A stretch of DNA of 64,000 nt from Prostheceraeus crozeri (Eukaryota; Platyhelminthes; Polycladida; Euryleptidae), in NCBI GenBank assembly GCA_907163375.1, contig CAJQUW010000585.1:62001-126000 (forward strand), read 5' to 3'. Shown piece after piece: positions 55,901-62,989 of this stretch (positions are counted from its first letter, which is position 1; each line of letters starts with the position of its first letter). The notes beneath the pieces were generated by a model that was not told the origin of the DNA, made no database searches, and saw only the letters and a program-made list of their open reading frames with translations. The translations under genes were made by a program, and so were the position numbers.

Positions 55901-58900
55901 TATAAAACGTTTCACTGTATGCCAACTTTTCTTTGAGTCGATCCTCCACCTACTACACCTACTCTACGACTAATAGTATCCAAATCTGATGCTGCTTGAA
56001 ATGTGACACGTATCATACCGAAAATTGGCTTGTAGAAGCGCGCTGTGATGGCATCGAGATCTCCATCTCCGTCCATGTCTCTCCATACGATCTGATGATA
56101 GGACCAGTCATGACTGTGATCAGTAGAAATGTCGTAGACCGGTTGATCAGCCTCTGTGGAGACAACAAAGACTCCTCCTTTCGTCTTTCCTGGTACTAAG
56201 AAGCCACTGCCAACGACGAGAGATTCTCGGTCAAACGTATTGTCTAAAATACAAAGTGAAGATGTACGAATATGTCATTCAAGAAAGAGCTTATGAATTT
56301 AGTATTTCATAAGTTCATTTGCTCAACGGATTTTCTTGCTTTTGCCATGAGATATCTTAGAACGGGGGAGGCACATTTGCACAGAGCCCTGTCATTGCGA
56401 CAACCAAAATATGACTTAAGAAATTATATGATAATTATTGGATTTCATACTTTTGAAGATGTGATGGCCAGTGCATTTGAAAATGAAGGTACTCGCCCAA
56501 TTTTTATCCAAAACAATTCGTAATAACAATAAACACCGAAATCAAAACAATGTAGTGAGAACATAATGCACGAGCGCTTTTATGGTCTCCATTCATGTGC
56601 AATGACCAAGTGAAATGAAATGCAACAAACGGGAAAACTGGGAATACAACTCAAATAAGGTACTAGCGAGCTGCCAATCACCATGGCAACAACAGAGTGC
56701 AAACGAACTCTTTTTTGGACACAAAGACCAGGTTTGTGACCAAGAATGAATAAAGCTTCCAGAATACACAACTTAAAACTTTGAATGGAAGAGCACAAAA
56801 TCGAAAAAACATGATGTTAAACGTATCTTCGTATTTACCAACAAATGAATTACATTGAACTGCGAGTCTACAAATAGATAAGGATGGATTACGAGTTGAT
56901 GAGTTGCATGTAAAAAGCCAACGAGGTAAATGTCCCTTAATTCTAACACCCAGGCTCCTGTCTGTTCGGCCGATGTAACTGCTCCGCAGTCACAGGTAAA
57001 ATTATAGATAACATGCGACTTCTTCATAAAAGAAACCTGGTCTTTTAAAGAACGCACAGGTATACGTGCGTACACTGTAAACTCCAGGGCACGAAATTTA
57101 GGCATCAATTCTAACCAACACAAGGCACGAGTAGGCACGAAGTTCGTAGTGCCGAGTTCGTGCCCATTGATTTTTCCTTCGATTTCATTGGATAAAAAAA
57201 TATTTGGTTTGGTGCCTATTAGTGCCTAGTGGCGCCTACTGTTGCCCCGAGGCGCTAGAAAGGCATTAATTAGGCGCTAACTGGCACGAAATTTCGGCTT
57301 CGTGCATAAGTTAGTACCCTACAGGATAGTGCTCGTGCATTGCGTTCTCATTACATTGTTTTGATTTTGGTGTTTGTTGTTATTGGGAATTGATTTGGAT
57401 TGATGAATTGGGCGGCTATCTCCATTTTCAAATGTATTGGATTTCATACATAGAAATTTACAGCTTCATAGTTTCTTTATATAATGAAAAGTGCATTATA
57501 ATACATGAATGACACTGCTATACTGAAGAATCATGTCAATTACACTTCATTTCAAACGCAATCTGTAGCCTATATACTGCTGAATTGAGTAATAGAAGCA
57601 TGACACGGCATATTTAAAGGGCTGTTGGAACGAAGACTTCCTTCCTTTCAAGCGCTGTTGGAATAACGACTGTTTTTCAAAGGCTGTTGGAAAGGCCTTG
57701 TCATGAGCCCTGTGGAGACCTTTAGCGCCTTTTATATGACTCCAGATACTTCGGTGGACATCCCTCTCCGCTGCTGGTCTTAATATCAGCAGTCAGAATT
57801 ATGTGACGAAATATTTGTTCACTGATTATAATTGCTATGACAGCTTCTATAACAGCTGTGATGGTGTGGACTTAATCCTGCCAAATGACAATGTCACAAT
57901 GTCACAATGTAGCTAAAGTTCGTTGCCCACAGATCTAGTTAACCTGGGGTCGCAGGTTTGAGTCCCATCAGCCGCACATCTGTTGCATGGCAAGTTCAAC
58001 TCTTATTTATTTCATTTCATTCATTTTGTTGATTGCTTAGTGAGGCCGGAATATGTATTGTAGAACGTACATAGTCGTAAACTACACATATAGCTGTAGT
58101 CGCCGTCTGCATGTCTACATATATTCTAATTGAAAAGAGCTTTATGTTGACACGAAGCTTTATACAGACTGTGGATGTAGCTTCCTAAATGTCATCTTTT
58201 GTCGTCTTGTTTGATCAGAATACTGATCAAAGAATGTCCTTGGTAAAGTTCCACGACGTCTCTCCAGACGGATTCATTGACAATCCAGATTGTGATTGGT
58301 TTTGCAGATGCCTTTCAAATAGAAAGAATATTACTTCACAGCGCATATAAAAATTAATTTGTGACTTCATAGAGCTTATAAGTGAACTTGCCACTTTTGA
58401 CCGAAAATTTAGGATTTCGAAATCATAAGTTCTTAAAATAAATGAGTTTTGTTTATAATAGGAAGCACATTTGGTATGGTGCCTTTCTTCCATATGGCTG
58501 AGTTGCTATTAATACCACTCTTAGTCTTTCGCGCTGAGTGTTTAGCCAGAAAGCAGAGTGTGCCTATTTTCAGTCCTAGGTTTGACCCGACCACGGTTTG
58601 AATCAAGGTCTGCTGGACGCAGAGCGAACACTTTGTCACCAGGTCACAACGCCGGTCTTAAACTTCTTTGCTGTTCTAAATTGAGGTTCCTTAAAGTATG
58701 CAACACAAATGTCAGTTGCAGTCAGCAATCAGAAGAAAACATTGGAGTCAAATTGGAGATGCTGCCGGTCCAGGGTACTTGAGGGTTGTCTCCCCCCCCC
58801 TACGGTTTCAATTTTTTTTTGTCTAAAATCTAAAAAATGAGTCATCACAAAATTTCAGATATCCGCAGTTGAGCAAATCTTCTTCCCAAATTCTAAACTT

Positions 58901-60808
58901 CATGTAATTCGGACAGGCACTCTTTGAATTACAGGGCATACATTGCTCGAAGTGTATAGCTTGCAGTAGCTTGATCTGCCTTCGCCTGCTCGACGCATTA
59001 GCTCGAGTGTGCAAAAACTGCGCATTATTCTCTAAGTGTGTTCGTCTCATTGAAAGCCATTTCAAATGTTCCCACGACACATGCCCTACAACGCCTTATT
59101 TCAGTCAAATATCGAGGAATGTGGATTGTGCTACTATCACTTCCTGAGTTGTCGAGAAGTAAATTTGCTGCCCGTAAGTGTTATCTGCTCAGACAATTAG
59201 GTCAGAGGAAGTCAGATCAGTCTGTGAGCACCATTACACTTCAAATTACAGTTCCTAGTTATAAAAGAATTTGTCCCATTTGCATAAATTTTTGTAGTGG
59301 ATGCTCAAACGTGCATCTGCTGTTTTGAAATGATTGATTTACGTTCATGGACTGTGGACAAATTTGCAATTGTAGGAGGGGGAAGGGAGACAACCCATGA
59401 GTGTCGGGTCCATTAAGTTTCCGTCGACAGCGGATTACGTCTGACCAGGAATTTATTGCAATTTAAATGCTCCTTTCAATCAATTAATTGGAACTGAAAT
59501 TCTATGCAATCAATTAATTGGAACTGAAATTCCATGCAATCAATAAATTGAACGTGGAATCACTGAGCAATTGACATCTACAGATTGAGGAATCCAATAC
59601 CTAGGACACCTCGCAGATAGCCTTGATATTTGGTGTGACAGTTGTTGAATAATGAATGAACTCCTAGGTATTAAAAGTGTGTGCGCGTCCTGCTGTGAAA
59701 GACAGGTCTCCGTGACAGTAGTGGACTACTGACAAACAAGAACTTGTCCAAATACAAGAACTCTCTGTGCGAGCCTCTTCATGATCAAGTGCAACGCTTC
59801 GGATAAGTCTTTCAGTCGATATGAGAGAGGCACAAAAATTATGAGTAACTTAGAGGCATAATTTATGAGTAAAACACTGAGTATCTGAATGATAGACCTA
59901 ATTTGGAATATCTTCGGACAAATATATCTAACACAACTGTCTTGATGAGCAAGCAATTTCCTGCAATGAGACTTGAGCCAACTAATTGACATACGAAATT
60001 GATGTAATCAGTTAATTGATGATTGAAATATCATGCTATCAATTCATTGAAATTGGAAGTACTAGGCAGTCAATTAATTGACATTGGAATTGCAGAAAAA
60101 ATCAATTAATTGTCATTGGAATTACTAAGCAATCAATGAACTGACATTGGAATTACTAAGCAATCAATTAATTGACATTGGAATTACTAAGCAATCAATG
60201 AACTGACATTGGAATTACTAAGCAATCAATGAACTGACATTGGAATTACTAAGCAATCAATGAACTGACATTGGAATTACTGAGCAATCAATGAACTGAC
60301 ATTGGAATTGCTAAGCAGTCAATTAATTGATATTGGAATTAATCATTGCAATTAATCTTTGCTGGCAGACACTTCAGGCAAAGAAGTAAAACATATTGCC
60401 AAACTTCATCACAGTATGCATGTAATTTTAGCTGTCAAGTTAGGTTATTTCAACATGAATCCCTTTTAATGCAATTATTCAAATCAACTTACTCGGTACA
60501 GGAGACATGCCGTTCGGCCATACAATCTGGTCGGTCAGTTGAACCGTTCCCTCGGCTTGCCACCGATCAGGCTGTTGCATTTTCCCTGCTAAATCTGGAA
60601 CTGTCCATACACGGTCTGTAGTGAATGGAATTGGACGGAATGTACTAATGTAAAGCTTCTCTTCACCTCCGAACTTGAAAACTTCGACGAATCCAGGATT
60701 ACTCACATCGATTCGACCAACGTCTTCAATTACATACTGATCGTCAATGCGTGTTGCTGAAGTAAGTGCGAGGAAAAACGCGAAAATGATCATTTGCTTT
60801 GAGTACAT
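40683..60808 (-). CDS. secreted FG-GAP/VCBS-repeat protein, six exons
   Basis: Joining 60493-60808, 56019-56243, 53482-53714, 53261-53415, 51664-51782 and 40683-40924 gives 1290 bases, 430 codons with stop, all junctions GT-AG and all phases (1,1,0,2,1) agreeing, so the model is strong. The 429-residue product begins with a signal peptide (MYSKQMIIFAFFLALTSATR). Three calcium-loop motifs, DMDGDGDLDAI, DLNLDGKIDLL and DIDGDGFKEIF, are the core of FG-GAP/VCBS repeats, so the protein is probably a secreted beta-propeller. There is no membrane anchor. I do not know a function for this family. Introns are 4249, 2304, 66, 1478 and 10,739 bp and are loaded with repeats; only the third is free of them. 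Confidence 0.9.
40925..42252. other. start of the 10.7-kb last intron, no feature
   Basis: No gene or repeat recognised apart from scattered AT-rich sequence. Confidence 0.3.
42253..43134. mobile_element. TIR element with CATACGA subterminal repeats
   Basis: The ends begin CACTGTAAATCGCTCATACG and, inverted from the right, CACTGTATATCGCTGGATAC; similarity runs on for about 30 bp (both reach ttgcata). The interior has many catacga/tcgtatg and ggtatg words. No coding and no clear target duplication. Superfamily not resolved. Confidence 0.55.
43540..43632. repeat. ATTGGG-rich snapback
   Basis: The left half repeats ttattggga-type words and the right half the complement (cccaatccc), so the stretch folds on itself. 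Probably a simple-repeat-derived foldback, though a short plus-strand frame crosses it. Confidence 0.45.
44612..44956 (+). CDS. small secreted cysteine peptide, intron-nested gene
   Basis: 114 codons, or 93 if the second good start (MGSMWLLLSTF, residue 22) is used, which puts a clean signal peptide at the N-terminus (WLLLSTFVLCFASQGLS). A spacer with basic sites (RPKRTQ) precedes a compact cysteine domain, CQQFC, 14 residues, CVFKC. This C-x3-C/C-x3-C spacing makes a helical hairpin with two disulphides, as in alpha-hairpinin peptides; the small Tim chaperones use the same spacing but are not secreted. It lies on the strand opposite the host gene inside its last intron. A poly(A) signal follows at 45160. 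No family named; it may be a secreted effector or hormone-like peptide. Confidence 0.55.
   Translation: MPSSPRSTFMSTESSQIWTRMGSMWLLLSTFVLCFASQGLSFRAAALSKPSEKNDEQSPLGINVRNRPKRTQTEVDCQQFCMQFLKTYGLDDYKDCVFKCGKNWDRTEEKRTAA
45160..45165 (+). terminator. possible poly(A) signal of the nested peptide gene
   Basis: AATAAA about 200 nt after the stop codon of the peptide gene at 44956. Not unique in this AT-rich area. Confidence 0.35.
45290..45554 (+). pseudogene. carbohydrate sulfotransferase-like relic
   Basis: The frame LYSAFKDLQSHTIKPF, then FRKKVLIAPG and NPRSLRGIGFPQFLDLL resembles the middle of HNK-1/chondroitin-type sulfotransferases (family form SAYRDKF, then F-x-x-FL). Just upstream another frame reads LTVTVKNLIFVF, like the conserved strand before that block, so one frameshift separates them. 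No start, no cofactor-binding motif and no obvious splice sites, so it is most likely a dead fragment. The similarity is by eye only. Confidence 0.35.
46480..48015. repeat. dispersed GCGTCGGTTATGTGACA words
   Basis: Six copies or close variants in one orientation at about 46489, 46509, 47624, 47793, 47969 and 47993. The third lies in an inverted repeat TCACATGAC...GTCATGTGA (47614-47643). No unit length is constant. No gene in 46000-48690. Confidence 0.5.
47040..47290. repeat. tgtaggcctaca-type simple repeat cluster
   Basis: Several taggcctacatgta words, including two copies of a ~20-bp stretch at about 47049 and 47250, within loosely repetitive AT-rich sequence. Confidence 0.45.
48987..49828 (-). 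mobile_element. hAT MITE, nested younger copy
   Basis: Full-length, 842 bp, ends CATAGAGTAAATATATAAGG and ...TACTTACTCTATG. The perfect 8-bp duplication gctaatac (48979-48986, 49829-49836) is part of the outer MITE's own sequence, which proves self-insertion into a family member. Confidence 0.9.
50289..51379 (+). mobile_element. Jockey/I-group LINE, 5'-truncated C-terminal part
   Basis: Two open stretches (50332-50736 and 50888-51223) with stops between. The first has LALSRMKYCAEFCFF and QIQYQFYKRYYHLN of the post-RT region. The second has the CCHC-like finger CELC...HFMIEC. The 3' end carries ggaaataaacaacttttgac, a LINE-style tail. Flanking ggatcac/ggtcac inside the MITE is the likely target duplication. 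Dead. Confidence 0.7.
51489..51663. other. intron sequence next to exon 5
   Basis: Short unique stretch between the MITE and the exon 5 donor. Nothing seen. Confidence 0.3.
51664..51782 (-). CDS. VCBS-protein gene exon 5
   Basis: Acceptor GATATTACAG, donor GGAC|GTAAGT, phase 2 to 1. Encodes FRQPYWTPGRGAPGTAKTF. Confidence 0.88.
51783..53260. other. intron 4, a short microsatellite only
   Basis: (tag)5 at about 52136-52150 followed by a duplicated gtatatactgtatttcatg-like stretch. No gene or element recognised. Confidence 0.35.
53261..53415 (-). CDS. VCBS-protein gene exon 4
   Basis: Follows a 66-bp intron. Acceptor AATTTTCAG, donor TTCAA|GTAAGC, phase 0 to 2. Encodes the second loop DLNLDGKIDLLVS. 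Confidence 0.9.
53482..53714 (-). CDS. VCBS-protein gene exon 3
   Basis: Acceptor GATTTTACAG, donor TTG|GTAATA, phase 1 to 0. Encodes STPSEMLWLENPGSK and EVIAASLYWKQSVI, a typical propeller blade without the Asp loop. Confidence 0.9.
53750..54035. repeat. foldback (snapback MITE) next to exon 3
   Basis: Two arms of roughly 130 bp around a short loop near 53887-53892. The inner 34 bases of each arm (within 53840-53876 and 53903-53938) are identical, including gcactgatgcactacgaaag. Outer parts are diverged. It starts about 36 bp upstream of the exon 3 acceptor in the transcript. Confidence 0.8.
54040..54690. other. intron 2 sequence, no feature
   Basis: Only short chance frames on both strands, no element recognised. 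Confidence 0.3.
54697..55972 (-). mobile_element. hAT MITE, copy 4, degraded, with a TIR element inserted
   Basis: Follows the family from the aaaattagcaatttgatggg region to the terminal ctactctacg. The left part is missing. Interrupted by 54929-55585. It ends only about 46 bp from the exon 2 donor site. Confidence 0.65.
54929..55585. mobile_element. 657-bp TIR element with CATGAG repeats and 15-bp target duplication
   Basis: Ends (T)CCTCATGATTTTTCATGAG and, inverted, CCCTCACGAAAAGTTTTCAT. Many tcatgag/ctcatga words lie inside both ends. The flanks carry a perfect 15-bp repeat, atgtcgatgaaaatt (54914-54928, 55586-55600), which occurs only once at this place in other MITE copies. No coding. 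The superfamily is unclear because such a long duplication with TIRs is uncommon. Confidence 0.65.
56019..56243 (-). CDS. VCBS-protein gene exon 2
   Basis: Acceptor TATTTTAG, donor TTCG|GTATGA, phase 1 to 1. Encodes ESLVVGSGFLVPG and the first calcium loop DMDGDGDLDAIT. Confidence 0.9.
56244..56780. other. intron 1, no feature
   Basis: Short frames only (for example 56272-56523), none recognised. Confidence 0.3.
56785..57078 (-). mobile_element. Penelope-like element fragment, GIY-YIG domain
   Basis: MKKSHVIYNFTCDCGA leads, after one frameshift, into YIGRTDRSLGVRIKGHLPRW, the GIY-YIG endonuclease signature found at the C-terminus of Penelope-like retroelements. Upstream and downstream parts are missing or decayed. 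Confidence 0.6.
57079..57310. repeat. GGCACGAA-rich block
   Basis: Many ggcacgaa, ttcgtgcc and ggcgcc words, and two direct copies of ggcacgaaattt at about 57088 and 57283. It replaces the expected continuation of the Penelope fragment upstream, so it may be an insertion. Not identified. Confidence 0.4.
57311..57904. other. intron 1, gctgttggaa repeats only
   Basis: Three gctgttggaa words at 57620-57690. Otherwise nothing recognised. Confidence 0.3.
57905..58045 (+). mobile_element. tRNA-derived SINE (or tRNA relic)
   Basis: An A-box-like tagctaaagttcg (57910) and a B box ggtttgagtcc (57955) at tRNA spacing, followed by cccatcagccgca and a tail of tttatttcatttcattcatt. Too diverged for a working tRNA. 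Confidence 0.5.
58430..58655 (-). mobile_element. tRNA-derived SINE
   Basis: On the minus strand the head reads gtgacctggtgacaaagtg (A-box region), then gcgtccagcagaccttgattcaaacc in short pieces (B box at 58595-58604), then ggtcgggtcaaacc, a common SINE junction in marine invertebrates. A tRNA-unrelated body follows, with an AT-rich end near 58430. No paired cloverleaf ends, so not a tRNA gene. Confidence 0.55.
58783..59396. mobile_element. 614-bp TIR element
   Basis: Inverted ends gggttgtctccc and gggagacaaccc with C/G-rich continuations. Each is next to a tga (58780-58782; 59398-59400, with one extra base). Two short frames inside have no recognised similarity. Confidence 0.5.
59471..60342. 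repeat. ~31-bp minisatellite with CAATTAATTG cores, in two blocks
   Basis: About three units at 59471-59560 and about eleven at 59985-60342, each near aatcaattaattgacattgg plus gaattactaagc. Many units have caatgaactg in place of the palindrome, partly alternating. The two blocks are separated by ~420 bp of other sequence. It lies in intron 1, 150 bp from exon 1. Confidence 0.8.
60493..60808 (-). CDS. VCBS-protein gene exon 1
   Basis: Start codon, signal peptide and first ~105 residues, including FVEVFKFGGEEKLYIST. Donor CCGA|GTAAGT, phase 1. Confidence 0.9.
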
Positions 60809-61285
60809 GTTTCAGATTGACAATTCCACAGTGACCGAAGTTGTTATAACAGATATTCAATGGGAATGAAACGCATGCAGTTCAGATGTTAGCTGATGAT
60901 AAAGCAAATGGTAAATTGAATGTGCTGAATTTATGTAACAGTCACATGTATGAAAATGAGGTTCCATAAGAGGGCTTTTGCCTTTCTAAAATTTATGTTC
61001 AAAGAACATCTTTTCTCTTTGGTGGCATTTTTAATGTTGTATGGAAAAATTACATTTCATGATAATTAACTGGTTATGTTTACGTGTGTATATAGCCAAC
61101 CACGCGTGTCGTTTATGCAAGCCTGTCAAACATCAAGTTCGAAGTTTTAACGTCTTACATAACATGCATATGTAATGCAAATTATGAAACTATAACAAGA
61201 TTTTCAAAGCAGTTATAAAAGTTTCAATATAAAGTTCAGACCAATGTAAATGATCAATCTTTCAACTGTTACATGTACTGTTACA
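60809..61285. other. region upstream of the VCBS-protein gene
   Basis: Contains the promoter side of the gene. A weak gttataac at about 60841-60848 could serve as a TATA-like element. Nothing stronger is seen. Confidence 0.25.
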
Positions 61286-61514
61286 TTAATCGAAAAAGCT
61301 TTGCTGTTGTTTATATGGCATGTATTGCCCAAATTTTCGCCTACTCAGGCCGCTTCTGGGGTGAAAAGGAGGATAATTCTACAAACACTTAAAATTTGAA
61401 ATCTATAAGATGTTATGTTAAAATGTTATATACAGTCATATAGATATAGAAGGTTATTTTGGGAAAGGATTCATACATAGAAAGTCAATGTCATAGAATT
61501 ATTGAAAGATATTT

Positions 61515-61905
61515 TCATTACTTTGTGAAAAGGAATTGGCGATATTGTTCATTCTCCTCACGTGAATTGATGGTGGGTTGGAATTTCTTTATCAACAGTG
61601 CTTCACGAAGACGAATGTTGGTATTGTCGCTTTCATGAGTTAATATGTCGACTTGTATATTCTTGTTATGGCATTGTTGTAAATGTTTGAAAACTGATGA
61701 TGTTACTTGTGTTGTGTTCTTTCACTCTGATGTGCAAAATTCTAATTGTACTACCGATATAGGCATTTTTGCAGTTGAGACATGTTATTTTGTAAATTAC
61801 GTTTTTCTTGAAGCAAAGTTCATTGTTTTGAATTGGACATGAGGTAAGTTGACATTTTGTTTCATATTTGGTATGGTTCTTCAATGCGTTTCTTAGAGTA
61901 TGACT
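61515..61905 (-). mobile_element. Penelope-like element fragment, GIY-YIG domain and C-terminus
   Basis: HTLRNALKNHTKYETKC, then NVIYKITCLNCKNAYIGST and RVKEH form a GIY-YIG domain with its Cys pairs. After one frameshift the end reads THESDNTNIRLREALLIKKF, then QPTINSREE, the conserved tail of Penelope-like ORFs. Flanked by inverted ~37-bp repeats at 61286-61322 and 61938-61975 (ttaatcgaaaaagc...ttgctgttgttta). Confidence 0.7.
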
Positions 61906-62543
61906 TTTGAGCTAAACCGATATTTAAATCGGTTTATATGCCATTTAAACAACAGCAAGGCTTTTTCGATTAAAAGAAAATTGTATTATAAACAACATGC
62001 TGCTCAAGCGGAACTATAAAATTTTATGTTACATGTACAACTTGTCGTCTTCTAGCTTGATGCATTTGACATCACAAGCTTGATAACTTGATACATCGAA
62101 TCAGTAGATCACTGCAAAACTGTATCGGTATACATGAAATCATATTTCTCGCAAACTATGTTGTATTTAAAACCCCTGTTACATGATATTGATCTCCTTA
62201 ATTTAGACATAAAATAATCAAAATCACAAAGCCTAAGTTCAAAAGGTTAGATTTTGATCCGGAATCTCCGAACATCATACAAGTAGAGTAGCGTAAGTCT
62301 ATTTCCTTACTTATGAGCTTTTTTGCTATTTTTTGCGATACAGCCATAAAATGTTTGGCTTTTGACCATACAGCTTATAACTACATGTACATGTATCAAA
62401 GTTCAGTAATTTATTGTTTTTAATCGTTCAAAAATGTGTGCCGGTTACTCACAATCTAAAAAAGAAAATTACTTTGTGGCTGTGGAATTTTGCCCCACAT
62501 GCATGTATGTGGTAACATTACGCACCAGTAGGGGTTAGAGTAT

Positions 62544-62856
62544 CATTGAATAAAGAACTTGGCATAATCGGTGAAGGATAGTAAAGCCCTTGAGTTCTGA
62601 TGCATCTTGCTTAAAGCACGAGGCCTTTCAGCCGTCACAGACGGTCATCGTCAGGCGAATGACTTTCATCGGCCTTTTACCTGTGTATTCTTAGCTTATT
62701 ATTCGTAAATAGAACTTACTTGTGCTGTGATTGTTACTCAATGTAATGCGCTGACTGATGAAAGTCAGACCTGAAGATGACCGTCGGTGACGGCTGCAAG
62801 GCCTCGTGATTAAAGAGAATATATCAGAACTGAAGGACTTTTCTCATCCTTCACTG
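62544..62856. mobile_element. foldback retro-derived element with hammerhead-like cores
   Basis: Two inverted arms of ~107 bp (62568-62675, 62749-62855) around a ~73-bp spacer, flanked by a perfect 14-bp direct repeat aggggttagagtat (62530-62543, 62857-62870). Both arms hold CTGA(C/A)GA, a CCGTC/GACGG stem and G(A/C)AA in hammerhead order. Penelope-like terminal repeats are known to carry hammerhead motifs, and one such element lies 650 bp away. Confidence 0.5.
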
Positions 62857-62880
62857 AGGGGTTAGAGTATGCGCATAATG

Positions 62881-62988
62881 TAGCATTTATCATGGACTTT
62901 TATGGCAGTAATATCAGACATGGACGGGGATGCGTTAGCAGCAGAGACTGTCTGATATTTCTGCCCGCAAAATCCATGATATAATGCT
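62881..62988. repeat. short snapback repeat
   Basis: Arms of about 40 bp, atcatggacttttatggcag and its inverted partner ctgcccgcaaaatccatgat, with atatcagac/gtctgatat inside. Spacer of ~25 bp. Confidence 0.55.
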
Positions 62989-62989
62989 A

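Noticed and set aside
56272-56523. 83-codon plus-strand frame in intron 1
   Set aside because: No motif and no splice or start context worth noting.
57909-57980. A working tRNA gene
   Set aside because: Boxes A and B are present but the stems do not pair and a SINE-like tail follows.
59985-60342. CRISPR array
   Set aside because: Units are contiguous with no unique spacers, and the setting is an animal intron; it is a minisatellite.
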